64,000 nt of DNA from Rhizorhabdus dicambivorans (GTDB lineage: Bacteria; Pseudomonadota; Alphaproteobacteria; Sphingomonadales; Sphingomonadaceae). The DNA lies in NCBI RefSeq assembly GCF_002355275.1, contig NZ_CP023449.1, positions 4,132,001 to 4,196,000 of the forward strand. Direction: 5' to 3'. This document shows positions 1 through 8,719 of the stretch, piece by piece (position 1 is the stretch's first letter; each line of letters opens with the position of its first letter). The position numbers and the translations under genes are program-made. Below the pieces are notes generated by a model. That model did no database searches. It was given only the letters and a program-made list of their open reading frames with translations, and was not told where the DNA came from.

Positions 1-2
1 CC

Positions 3-812
3 TCATGGCAAATCGTGTTCTTCCTGGTCAGCCTGCCGGGCGTCCCGCTTATCCTGATGCTCTTCACGGTCGCCGAACCGGCCCGACGCGAGAAGGTCGC
101 CATCGGACCCTCGGATGCCACTTTCGTTCAGTTCGTCCGCCGCCACCCCGCTGGTTTCGGCCTCACATTCGCGGCTTTCGCCTCCAATTTGATATGCGGG
201 ATCGCCACCATGGTTTGGATACCGGTCGTTCTGATGCGAATCTACAAGGTCCCGGCTGTCGAGCTCGGCGCCACCATCGGCGCGCTCATGCTGGTCGTTG
301 GCGGTCTGGCTTCGACGATAGGGGGGGCCGCCGGCGACTGGCTGCAAACGCGGGCTCCATCCATTGGCAGGCTGGGCGTGCCGTTGTTGGCGTTCCCGCT
401 GCTGATCTTGCTAGCGCTGTTCTGGTATTTCGTGGAGGGTGCGACGCCGACGATCATATATTACGGCTTGTCGTGCGGCTTGGTCGGATCGATAATCAAC
501 GGATCGTCTTTTTCCGCGATCAACCAGATGGTGCCGAACAATATGCGCGGCCAGGCGGTAACCGCCTTTCTCGTTGTCGGCAATTTCGCCGGCCTAGGGC
601 TAGCGCCAACCGCCGTGGCACTTGTCACGGATTATGTGTTGAAGGATCCGATGCAGGTTCAGCTTTCGGTGATCCTGGTGGCGATACCCGCGCAGATGAC
701 CGGTCTACTGCTCACCCTTCTTGCGCTGAAGCCTTATCGTCGCACATGTGAAGCGGCCGCTGCCATGACGCAGGCGTCGACTGCTATGGTTGGTTCTACA
801 AAGCCGATATAA
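3..812 (+). CDS. MFS transporter, C-terminal part (5' end outside window)
   Basis: The frame is open from the window edge, so the true start lies upstream. The visible 269 residues begin at the end of a membrane helix and a cytoplasmic linker rich in Arg, Glu and Lys. About six hydrophobic segments follow, matching the second half of a 12-helix major facilitator. The substrate cannot be read from the sequence. Its neighbours are oxidative catabolic genes, so uptake of an aromatic or carboxylated substrate is plausible but unproven. It ends convergently with the nitroreductase gene, about 90 bp away. Family confidence is good, specificity is open. Confidence 0.8.
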   Translation, partial: SWQIVFFLVSLPGVPLILMLFTVAEPARREKVAIGPSDATFVQFVRRHPAGFGLTFAAFASNLICGIATMVWIPVVLMRIYKVPAVELGATIGALMLVVGGLASTIGGAAGDWLQTRAPSIGRLGVPLLAFPLLILLALFWYFVEGATPTIIYYGLSCGLVGSIINGSSFSAINQMVPNNMRGQAVTAFLVVGNFAGLGLAPTAVALVTDYVLKDPMQVQLSVILVAIPAQMTGLLLTLLALKPYRRTCEAAAAMTQASTAMVGSTKPI

Positions 813-904
813 GGCCGGCTTTCAGCCATGGTCCGGAAGCGGCCAGAAAAATGCTTCGCTGGATCGCGGGTACGTCAGCAGCCTCAGCGGACCATACGCA
901 CGCT

Positions 905-1471
905 TCAGCCGCCGAACTGGCCGGCAAACAAGACTTCGGCGAGGGGCTTGCGGTCGCTCATCACCTCGCGGTCGCGTAGGTCGCTCGGCAAACGCGATCG
1001 ATCGCCCAACTTCCCGATCGCAGCAGCGGCCTCGATCCGGAAGTTCGTCGGCACCTTCAACGCTTCAGGCAGCCTGTCAAAATCCAGACCTGTCATGCCA
1101 TGGGCGTGAAGCCCCATCATAGACGCCTGCAGTGCCATCATCGCCCAAGCGGCACCCGTATCGAAACTATGACTCCGCGACGGCTTTTCGCCGATGTACT
1201 GGTCGGACACGAAGAATATCAGCGCGCCAGCCTGCTCGGCCCAGGACCGATTGAACGGGATCAGCAGGGAAAGGAACAGACCCCAATGATCATCGCCGCG
1301 AAGTGAATATATCATCCGCCACGGCTGATGATTGAAGGCGGATGGCGCCCAATGAGCAGCATCCGCGAGAATCTGCATATCGGCTTCGGTAAGCGACGAC
1401 CCATCGAATGCACGTGGTGACCATCGCGTGAGGAACACCGGATCCATCGCCGTTTCCGAAATACGTACCAT
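905..1471 (-). CDS. Nitroreductase family protein
   Basis: A 188-residue FMN-dependent nitroreductase-fold protein. The N-terminal 'RWSPRAF' around residue 16 and the 'APSAFNHQPWR' stretch near residue 45 are the usual phosphate- and FMN-contacting segments. The length fits the single-domain family. I chose the ATG at 1471 because AAGGGA lies about 8 nt upstream; an in-frame upstream start at 1525 would add an 18-residue tail lacking family features. It is the last gene of a minus-strand run with an amidohydrolase, an aldehyde dehydrogenase and an LLM monooxygenase. It might supply reduced flavin or reduce a pathway intermediate; the sequence does not decide between these. Confidence 0.82.
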   Translation of the reverse strand: MVRISETAMDPVFLTRWSPRAFDGSSLTEADMQILADAAHWAPSAFNHQPWRMIYSLRGDDHWGLFLSLLIPFNRSWAEQAGALIFFVSDQYIGEKPSRSHSFDTGAAWAMMALQASMMGLHAHGMTGLDFDRLPEALKVPTNFRIEAAAAIGKLGDRSRLPSDLRDREVMSDRKPLAEVLFAGQFGG

Positions 1472-1527
1472 CGAGATCCCTTGATTATCTGATCGCGCCT
1501 CGATTTGTTGCTGCGACATCCGCACCG

Positions 1528-2598
1528 TCAGGCGTCCGGCAAGGCCAACAATCGCCGCGCATTTTTGGACGTGACTGCCGCGCGATCATCGTCGCTGAAC
1601 GCATGCGCCTCCGCCAACAGCGCACCCGGACGATACTCTCCCATATCGAAGGGATAATCGGATCCGATGACGATCTGGCCAATACCCACGGTCCGCGCAA
1701 GCTGCTCCAAAATGCTCGGATCGTGGACAACGGTATCGTACCAGATCCGCTTGAGATAGTCGCTCGGCGAGCGCGCCATCGTCCGGCAGTCCGACCGAAC
1801 GGCATATCCGTGATCGGATCGCCCGAAGAAACTCGGAAGATATCCGCCGCCATGGCAGGCCAGCACCTTTAAATCCGGAAAACGATCGAACACGCCGGAA
1901 AAGATCAGCTTCGACAGCGCGATCGTGGTTTCCAATGGTTGCCCGATCAGATTCCCTAGATAGCTGTCCTTGAGCCGGTCCCCCATGTCCGTACCCATTG
2001 GATGGACGAAGATGACCGCCCCCGTTCGCTCCGCAACCTTCCAGATGCAGTCGAAAGACGGGTCGGACAGATCTCGTTCGTTGATTCGGGTGGATATCTC
2101 GATGCCCTTGAAACCGCGATTCATGATATCGGCAAGCTGTTGGGCCGCTTGCTGCGGATGTTGCATCGAGACTGCGCCGAAGGCCAGGAAACGGCGATCA
2201 TTCCCCTTAAAGATCGCCTCCAGATAGTCGTTCTGGATCGCGACGAGCGCGGCGCTGAGCTCCGGATCAGCCCAATAATTGAAATGGAAGGGGGAAGGGC
2301 TAAGCACCTGGGTGTCGATGCCCATCAGATCCATGTCGGCAAGCCGGGTATCGATGTCCACCAGCTTGGGTATCAGGCTCTTCAGCGCTGCCGCGTTGAG
2401 TTCGATGGTAGCTTGGCTGAATCCCGCCATCTGGCGCTCGGCGGATATCTTGGCCATGGGATCCTGGCTCGCCAGCTTGTCGACGTCCGGAATGGCCAGA
2501 TGGCAGTGTACATCGATGGCTCCGGAGCCGAGCTTAAGTCCACCTACCCCGGTGGGTGCGACGCTCGCGCAGCCGCAGCGGTAGAGATGACCGCTCAT
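1528..2598 (-). CDS. Amidohydrolase family 2 (ACMSD-like) metal-dependent hydrolase or decarboxylase
   Basis: A 356-residue TIM-barrel metalloenzyme of the amidohydrolase-2 group, which includes aminocarboxymuconate-semialdehyde decarboxylase. The metal-binding HxH is in 'DVHCH' near residues 31-33. Later ligands are the His of 'IFVHPMG', the His of 'LACHGGG' and the Asp of 'IGSDYPFD'. The ATG at 2598 overlaps the stop of the aldehyde dehydrogenase as ATGA, so the two are probably translationally coupled. An upstream in-frame codon at 2625 is less likely. Members decarboxylate or hydrolyse ring-cleavage products. Next to an aldehyde dehydrogenase and a monooxygenase, a lower-pathway role is a fair inference. 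Confidence 0.85.
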   Translation of the reverse strand: MSGHLYRCGCASVAPTGVGGLKLGSGAIDVHCHLAIPDVDKLASQDPMAKISAERQMAGFSQATIELNAAALKSLIPKLVDIDTRLADMDLMGIDTQVLSPSPFHFNYWADPELSAALVAIQNDYLEAIFKGNDRRFLAFGAVSMQHPQQAAQQLADIMNRGFKGIEISTRINERDLSDPSFDCIWKVAERTGAVIFVHPMGTDMGDRLKDSYLGNLIGQPLETTIALSKLIFSGVFDRFPDLKVLACHGGGYLPSFFGRSDHGYAVRSDCRTMARSPSDYLKRIWYDTVVHDPSILEQLARTVGIGQIVIGSDYPFDMGEYRPGALLAEAHAFSDDDRAAVTSKNARRLLALPDA

Positions 2599-4067
2599 AG
2601 CCCGGTGTCCTGTACAGCGCTCCAATAGGGAAACGATCCTAGGCCCGAAGGCGTCGAGATCACCTTGATTCGTCCGTAATCCTTGAGCGTCTCAATCGCA
2701 TGCTCGCGGCCATACCCACTGCCTTTGGTTCCCCCGAAGGGTACGCCAAAGGTCCTGCGATAGTAGTTGTTTATGAAAACCATGCCCACATCCATATGGC
2801 GCGAAATACGAAGCGCCGTGGGATGATCGCGAGTGAAAATCGCGCACGTCAGCCCATAATCTGTGTCGTTGGCAATCGAGATCGCTTCGTCCTCGGTCTC
2901 GAATGCGATGACGCAGACGACCGGACCGAAGATCTCTTCTTTGGCGACACGCATCGACGGCGCGACATCCACCAGCATGGTCGGTGGCACAAAATAGCCG
3001 CCCTGGAGGTCGTCATCGGTCGGCAGCTTGGCCTGCGCAGCAATCTTGGCCCCCTCGCGCACACCGATCTGAATATATTCGAGCACCTTTTCCTGCTGAC
3101 TCTTCGTCACCAGCGGCCCGACATGCGTGCCCGATACCATTCCCGAACCCACGTTGAGGCTCGAGATCGCGGGCGCCAGTTTGGCAACGAGCCGATCCTT
3201 GACTGACGCGTGGACCAACACACGCGACAGCGCGGTGCAGGCCTCTCCCTGATTGAAGAAACCGCCTTCCACGATTGCCTTCGCCGCCTCATCCAAATCG
3301 GCATCCGCCATGACGAAAACAGCATTCTTTCCACCGAGTTCCAGCAGTGTCGGCGTCGTGTTCTCCGCGCTTGTGCGGACGATCGCGGCGCCGGTGGCTG
3401 TGGCTCCGGTGAAGGATATTTTCCGGACCAACTTATGTCCTGCCAGGGCCGCTCCGGCACTTTTCCCAACGCCCGGCACGATGTGAACTACGTCCGGCGG
3501 CAGAACACTCTGGATGATATCGACGATACGCATCACGCAAAGCGGTGTCTGCTCGGGAGGTTTGATGACGATCGTATTGCCCGCGGCGAGCGCCGGCGCG
3601 ATCTTGCCCGCCGTATGCACCGGCGGCCAGTTGAAGGGTATGATCGCCCCGACAACGCCATAGGGTTCGATGATGGACGAAGAGAGGATCAGCCCGGAAT
3701 CATAAAGATTGCCCGGGATCTTTCCGGCGAGCGAACCGAAAAAACTGAAGATTGCGATACAAGCTTCGACATCCATCCGCGCCTGGTCGAGCGGTTTCCC
3801 ATTCTCCAGCGTCTCCAACTCGGCGATAGCATCGATATCCTCGCGTACTTTTCGAGCGATCTCGAGCAGCATCATGCCCCGTTCCACCGCAGGGCGCCAG
3901 CGCCAGTCGGTCCGAAATGCCTTGTCGGCGGCAATGACGGCGGCGTCCACCTCCGCGGCTCCCCCACCCTGAACGGTGGCGATACGCGCGCCGGTCGCTG
4001 AGTTATGGACGTCAAACTGGTCGTCCCGACTGTTCGAAGACCATCGTGTGGTGGTCAGTTCGCTCAC
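2595..4067 (-). CDS. NAD(P)-dependent aldehyde dehydrogenase
   Basis: A 490-residue ALDH-superfamily enzyme of standard length. Asn146 lies in 'PFNWP', the general base Glu243 in 'LLELGGKN' and the nucleophile Cys277 in 'GEACTALSR'. The 'EEIFGPV' segment near residue 378 is also typical. The protein should oxidise a semialdehyde or aldehyde to the acid. The start is a GTG at 4067 preceded by AGGAG at about 8 nt. The gene follows the LLM monooxygenase by 97 nt and overlaps the amidohydrolase by 4 nt. The aldehyde substrate is probably the product of the monooxygenase, but this is inference from order alone. Confidence 0.93.
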   Translation of the reverse strand: MSELTTTRWSSNSRDDQFDVHNSATGARIATVQGGGAAEVDAAVIAADKAFRTDWRWRPAVERGMMLLEIARKVREDIDAIAELETLENGKPLDQARMDVEACIAIFSFFGSLAGKIPGNLYDSGLILSSSIIEPYGVVGAIIPFNWPPVHTAGKIAPALAAGNTIVIKPPEQTPLCVMRIVDIIQSVLPPDVVHIVPGVGKSAGAALAGHKLVRKISFTGATATGAAIVRTSAENTTPTLLELGGKNAVFVMADADLDEAAKAIVEGGFFNQGEACTALSRVLVHASVKDRLVAKLAPAISSLNVGSGMVSGTHVGPLVTKSQQEKVLEYIQIGVREGAKIAAQAKLPTDDDLQGGYFVPPTMLVDVAPSMRVAKEEIFGPVVCVIAFETEDEAISIANDTDYGLTCAIFTRDHPTALRISRHMDVGMVFINNYYRRTFGVPFGGTKGSGYGREHAIETLKDYGRIKVISTPSGLGSFPYWSAVQDTGL

Positions 4068-4164
4068 TTATCTTCTCCTGAAGTAACTTGTCGCGGTCAT
4101 TCCCCGGCGCGATCCTTTCGGGCCAAAAGGCCGATCGGTGTCTCAGCGTGCGGAAAGCTTCCGC

Positions 4165-5493
4165 TCACTGGTCCCATTGTGATTTCGGAAGGGGGAGACC
4201 CATATTCTCCCGCAATGTCGCGCCTTCATATTCGGTTCGGTACATGCCGCGTCGTTGAAGTTCGGGCACGACAAAATCCACGAAATCTTCCAGTCCGCGG
4301 GGTTGCACCGGACCGAGCACGATGAAGCCATCACAACCGCCGTGCTCGTACCATTCGATCATTTTGTCGGCGACGTCGGCACCGCTACCTTTGAAGATCG
4401 GATGACCCAGACCAGGAATGACTTGCCTGACGATCTGCCGGATCGACATTGGCTCCTTGCGAATTCGATCATTGAAGATCTTCCGCACGCTGCGGATCAT
4501 ATTACTCGTTTCGGGCAGGATGGGCATCGGATCGTCGATATCGTGCTGAGAAAGGTCATATTCGACGGTATTCGAAAGCATCGCGACACCGAGGCTGTCG
4601 GGGATGAGATCGTTGAGCTCTTCGAGAAGAATGTCGGCCTGTTCTGCCGTCTTCCCGGTATAGACGATCATCCCACAAAACATCTTGAGCTGATCGGGCG
4701 TACGGCCATATTTTGCCATGCGTCCCTTGATGTCGTCATAGATCGACTTCGCGATGTCTTTGTCGGTTGCCCCGAAGAATACGCAATCCGCGACCCGGGC
4801 GGCCAGTTCGCGGCCCGCTTCCGACTGACCCGCATGGAACAGCACCGTGTGGCCCTGCGGCGACCGGGCGCAGTTCAACGGCCCCTTCACGCTGAAATGT
4901 TCGCCGACGTGATTGAGTTCTCGAACCCGGTCGGGGTCGAGGAAATAACCGGTTTCGATGTCCTGCACGAACGCGTCCGGCGCCCAGCTGTCCCAGAGGC
5001 CGGTCGCCACATCGACGAACTCGGTTGCCCGTTTATAGCGGGCATCGTGCTCCATGGTTTCACCACTGGTGAAATTCTTCGTGTCCTCGGGATAGCCAGA
5101 CGTCACGATATTCCACCCGGCCCGGCCATGGCTGATGAGATCGAGCGACGCGAACTTGCGCGCGACGCTGTAGGGCTCTTCGAAGGTCGTCGTCGTCGTC
5201 CCGACCAGGCCGATATGCTTCGTCCGCATCGCTGCCGCGGCCAGAAAGGTGATTGGCTCATATCCGCCTGGACTGGACGGCGGTGGATTGTATTTGAGCA
5301 GGTCGGGCTCCGACATATATTTCACGCCATTCACGTCGGCGATGAAATAAGCATCGAACTTTCCGCGTTCCGCAATTTCCACCATGCGAAGATGGGCTTC
5401 CAGATCGCCGACGCTGTTGTGGAAAGCATCGGGGTGCCGCCAACCGGCAAGATGGGCTCCCACAGGGAGAGCAAGAGCGACAAGATGGATCAT
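4165..5493 (-). CDS. LLM-class flavin-dependent monooxygenase (NtaA/SnaA/DszA type), copy 1
   Basis: A 442-residue bacterial luciferase-like monooxygenase. Group signatures are 'VGAHLAGWRHP' near residue 9, 'RGKFDAYFIAD', 'SHGRAGWNIVTS' near residue 145 and 'LFHAGQSEAGRELAA' near residue 230. These enzymes use FMNH2 supplied by a separate reductase and insert oxygen next to N, S or carbonyl carbons. The ATG at 5493 has GGAG five bases upstream; a GTG further up at 5508 is less likely. It follows a TonB receptor gene by 36 nt. It is closely related to the protein at 13236-14558. No dedicated flavin reductase is evident nearby, unless the nitroreductase serves. Confidence 0.92.
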   Translation of the reverse strand: MIHLVALALPVGAHLAGWRHPDAFHNSVGDLEAHLRMVEIAERGKFDAYFIADVNGVKYMSEPDLLKYNPPPSSPGGYEPITFLAAAAMRTKHIGLVGTTTTTFEEPYSVARKFASLDLISHGRAGWNIVTSGYPEDTKNFTSGETMEHDARYKRATEFVDVATGLWDSWAPDAFVQDIETGYFLDPDRVRELNHVGEHFSVKGPLNCARSPQGHTVLFHAGQSEAGRELAARVADCVFFGATDKDIAKSIYDDIKGRMAKYGRTPDQLKMFCGMIVYTGKTAEQADILLEELNDLIPDSLGVAMLSNTVEYDLSQHDIDDPMPILPETSNMIRSVRKIFNDRIRKEPMSIRQIVRQVIPGLGHPIFKGSGADVADKMIEWYEHGGCDGFIVLGPVQPRGLEDFVDFVVPELQRRGMYRTEYEGATLRENMGLPLPKSQWDQ

Positions 5494-5529
5494 TTTAACT
5501 CCGGTCACGCAATCAGGTTGTGGGCATTG

Positions 5530-7710
5530 TCAGAAGTTGAATTGGACGCTGCCTCCAAAGGTGCGAGGCGCCTGCAGCGAACCTACGGACGGGGAACCAA
5601 ATAAGGAGGCCGTCACAACGCCACTGGTCCGAACATTCTTGTCGTTGATGTTTTTTATGAACAGCGAACCGACCCACTTCTTGTCGGAGCTTTCGAGATT
5701 GAGATAGGCGTTAGCCTTCGCGTAGCGAGGCTGGGCATCGACCTCGTTGTTGTAAGCCGTGAAATAGGTCTTATCGACCCAATTGATTTCGCCGCGCAGG
5801 GTCAGCGAACCCACGCTGATATCGGTGCGATATTCGGCGCCAGCCACAACGCTGAAGCGCGGCGCTTGGACCAAGCGGTTGCCCCTCAGGCTGCGCGGGG
5901 GGTTGAGGGGAAAGGACGGATCTTCCGACGTATATTCGTTGAACTTTGAGCGAAGATAAGCTCCGGAAAGATCGACCCAGAAATGCTCGGTCACCGGGAA
6001 ATTGACCTCGGCCTCGCCGCCATAGAGAACCGAGGAAGCGGCATTTTCGATCGTCAGTGACGTCGACTCGATGATCGAGACCTGCATGTTCTTATAATCA
6101 TAATAGAAGCCCGACAGATTCATTCGGCCGCCGCCGGGCAGATTGAGCTTCATGCCCGCTTCATAGGCCCAGACGGTCTCAGGATCGAATGCCGGTTGAT
6201 TGCTTGCAGTGCTGTAGCCGCCGCTTTTAAATCCCTTCGAAACCGAGGCATAACCCATCAAGGCAGGCGAGAATTGATACTGCACACCGACCTTCGGAGT
6301 GAAGGCATCCCAATGCTTCGACCCTAGGATGAGCTGGGTCATGATAGGCGGGTTCGTCGGCGAGAAGGGGCGAGAGAAGTCGAATTGGATAAAGCCGTCG
6401 ATGCTTTGCTTTTCCCAACCATAGCGCCCACCCAACGTGACGGTGAATTGATCGGTCAGGGCAAGGTCCACCTGACCGAACGCGGCATAGGCGCGGGTAC
6501 GCAGATCAGCCTTCGCGAGATATCCCTGTAGAAGCAGATTGGGACCGCCCAGACTGAGAGCGTTGAACGGTATGGCGCCGCCACCTGTGATGTTCTCATC
6601 GAAGGCGAACGCACCGACGATCCACTTGCTACGGCCGAAAGAACCGCTGAGCTGAAGTTCTTCGCTAAACTGATTGGATTTTTCGAAGAAACTGGATGCG
6701 CCGAGATTGAGGCTCGTCACGTCGATGTCGGCGATATTGGTGGAATCTGCATAGCGATAACCAGTGATCGAGCGCAGCGTCGCCCAGCCAAGATCGAGTT
6801 CCATGTTCAGGCGTCCGCCCGCGAATTCAGCCTTGTTGACCGGATCGAATTCGCTCGCGATGTTCCTAACGTTTGTGCTGACGACACCGCCCAAACTCGT
6901 TCCCGTCAGCGGCACCCCCGGGTTGGACTGACCGAAATAATGTAGGCCGTTGTTGTGATCGTTGCGGCGCGCATAGTCTGCGGTCAGGTCCAGCTTGAAG
7001 CTTTCGCTCGGCTTGAACGACAGCGAGGCTCGGACCGACTGGTTGCGGGCATCGTCGATGTCGGTGCCGGTGATGATGTTCTTGCCATAGCCATCATGGT
7101 TGTTGGTCATGAAGGCAATGCGTGCCGAGACAGTGTCGCTCAGCGGACCGCTGACGGCGCCCTCGGTGATGACCGTCGCATAATTGCCCAGCGTGACCCG
7201 GCCATAACCCTCCAGCGTGTCGGTCGGCGCGCGGGTGATGACGTTGATCGAGCCGCCGGTAGCGTTGCGACCGTAAAGCGTGCCCTGCGGACCGCGCAGC
7301 ACCTCGATGCGTTCGACGTCGAAGAAGGTGCCTGAGGTCGAGCTTGGACGCGAGAAGTAAATACCGTCGACATGATAGGTGACGCGCCCCTCGGTGCCCT
7401 GGCCGATAGAGTCGAAACCGACACCACGGATGGCGATGCGCGCATTACCGCCATAATAGCCGAAGGTCAGGCCGGGAACCGTTGCCGCCAGCGCATCGAC
7501 GTTGTTCACCTGCTTCTCGGCAAGCCCCTCGCCGCTGATCGCCGCGAGCGAGATCGGCACCTTCTGAATCGATTCCGACCGCTTCTGGGCAGTCACCACG
7601 ATATCGCCGTCTGAGGCCTCGGCTATTGGTTGGGCCATAACTGCGGGAGCAACGACGGAGAGCGCGGTAGCTGTGAGAAGCTTCGCCAAAGCCGGCTGGC
7701 AATGTTTCAT
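5530..7710 (-). CDS. TonB-dependent outer-membrane receptor, copy 1
   Basis: A 726-residue receptor. A signal peptide of about 26 residues ends after 'VMA', followed by a TonB-box region 'DIVVTAQKR'. The plug domain carries 'RIEVLRGPQGTLYGRNATGG' near residue 135. A beta-barrel follows, ending in a terminal Phe as expected for outer-membrane insertion. Such receptors import bulky or scarce substrates using TonB energy. It heads the minus-strand run of LLM monooxygenase, ALDH, amidohydrolase and nitroreductase, so it probably imports their substrate. Plug sequence and architecture are strikingly similar to the receptor at 8720-10954, which lies divergently beyond a glyoxalase-like gene. Confidence 0.95.
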   Translation of the reverse strand: MKHCQPALAKLLTATALSVVAPAVMAQPIAEASDGDIVVTAQKRSESIQKVPISLAAISGEGLAEKQVNNVDALAATVPGLTFGYYGGNARIAIRGVGFDSIGQGTEGRVTYHVDGIYFSRPSSTSGTFFDVERIEVLRGPQGTLYGRNATGGSINVITRAPTDTLEGYGRVTLGNYATVITEGAVSGPLSDTVSARIAFMTNNHDGYGKNIITGTDIDDARNQSVRASLSFKPSESFKLDLTADYARRNDHNNGLHYFGQSNPGVPLTGTSLGGVVSTNVRNIASEFDPVNKAEFAGGRLNMELDLGWATLRSITGYRYADSTNIADIDVTSLNLGASSFFEKSNQFSEELQLSGSFGRSKWIVGAFAFDENITGGGAIPFNALSLGGPNLLLQGYLAKADLRTRAYAAFGQVDLALTDQFTVTLGGRYGWEKQSIDGFIQFDFSRPFSPTNPPIMTQLILGSKHWDAFTPKVGVQYQFSPALMGYASVSKGFKSGGYSTASNQPAFDPETVWAYEAGMKLNLPGGGRMNLSGFYYDYKNMQVSIIESTSLTIENAASSVLYGGEAEVNFPVTEHFWVDLSGAYLRSKFNEYTSEDPSFPLNPPRSLRGNRLVQAPRFSVVAGAEYRTDISVGSLTLRGEINWVDKTYFTAYNNEVDAQPRYAKANAYLNLESSDKKWVGSLFIKNINDKNVRTSGVVTASLFGSPSVGSLQAPRTFGGSVQFNF

Positions 7711-7790
7711 TCTTTAAAGACCCCCAAACTGAATTGCACGTGACGGCATATGCCGAACGCATTGAAAATCCTGACTCTCCGGCTTGTACA

Positions 7791-7821
7791 ATTATCGTTA
7801 GACAAATGTTTTATCGATAAT
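7791..7821. promoter_or_regulatory. Inverted repeat in the TonB receptor / glyoxalase-like intergenic region
   Basis: ATTATCG at 7791-7797 is repeated inverted as CGATAAT at 7815-7821. The right arm lies within a second perfect palindrome, TTATCGATAA, at 7811-7820. The site sits in the 238-bp AT-rich gap between the minus-strand receptor (start 7710) and the plus-strand gene at 7949. An operator or divergent-promoter element is the simplest reading; no regulator can be assigned. Confidence 0.4.
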
Positions 7822-7948
7822 TTTGCTTGTGTCCATATAATTTTCGCGACATAAATATGTCGCACTGCATGTTTTCCGGGCGGTATTCCGAGCGGGTTTC
7901 CGGCAAAAATCGAGGCGCAAAGGCGCCCGTCAGGGAGGGGCGGCTTCG

Positions 7949-8641
7949 ATGCTCAAATTGGATCACTTCTGTCTATTTGCGCCCAATCATTATAAGGCGG
8001 CATTCGACCTTTCGGCAGAGACGGGCTTACGCCATTACGACGGCGGCTTCTTCCCGAAGGCCGGAATCGGTACCAAGATATTCCCGCTCGCAGCGGACCT
8101 GTTCATAGAGGTCGAAGGCTTCGTGGACATGTCGATCGCCCGTGCTCTGTGGCGAAGTAAGTCCTCCGTCGCCAGCTGGCTGAACAGGCCAGAATTTTTC
8201 GCGGGTTGGTGCTTCCGGGCGGAGAGCGAAGACGAGTTGCGCGCCTTCGCGGACCTTAGAGGTATATCCGTCGATACCACCTCGCTCGATGCCGATAATG
8301 CACAGCAGATGATGAACGGCGAGAAGGTCATCCTGTCGCTCGCCCCGACCGCGGCCGACGCTTGGCCGGCTGGTCAACCCAATGTCTATTTCTGGCCCGA
8401 CATGCTGAAGCATGACGCGCGTTATCCCACCGATCCTCACACCGGCCGCTTCGATGGCCAGGGCCTGGCATGGATCGAAGTCGGCGGAACGGTCGAGAAT
8501 TTCGACGCCTATTTTTGCGGGATGACCACGGCCGCCGAGCATCCGATACGCTTCAATGGGCAAAGCCCGGGCCTTTACGCCGTCGCGGTAAACACGCCAG
8601 CAGGGGAAAAGGTTATTCGACGCCCGTCGATCTCGGGTTGA
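7949..8641 (+). CDS. Glyoxalase-like (VOC superfamily) protein, cytoplasmic copy
   Basis: A 230-residue protein starting 'MLKLDHFCLFAP', the usual opening of a vicinal-oxygen-chelate betaalphabeta unit. 'LFIEVEGF' near residue 51 and 'GLAWIEVGGT' near residue 170 fit a Glyoxalase_3-like domain. Near the end, 'IRFNGQSPGLYAVAV' matches a segment of the protein at 11443-12201, so the two are homologues. GAGGGG lies upstream of the ATG. No signal peptide is visible. VOC proteins are lyases, dioxygenases or binding proteins; the reaction cannot be named. It precedes the second TonB receptor by 78 nt. Confidence 0.75.
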   Translation: MLKLDHFCLFAPNHYKAAFDLSAETGLRHYDGGFFPKAGIGTKIFPLAADLFIEVEGFVDMSIARALWRSKSSVASWLNRPEFFAGWCFRAESEDELRAFADLRGISVDTTSLDADNAQQMMNGEKVILSLAPTAADAWPAGQPNVYFWPDMLKHDARYPTDPHTGRFDGQGLAWIEVGGTVENFDAYFCGMTTAAEHPIRFNGQSPGLYAVAVNTPAGEKVIRRPSISG

Positions 8642-8719
8642 CCGCCTAACGCCGCAAGAATGCGGCCCCGCCCAACTACTGATAATCAATAAATACAACA
8701 TGTTAACAGGGAGATCAGG

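Noticed and set aside
4255-5604. Plus-strand open frame of 449 codons opposite LLM monooxygenase 1
   Set aside because: The minus-strand gene has a ribosome site, family motifs and a homologue at 13236. The mirror frame has no recognisable motif.
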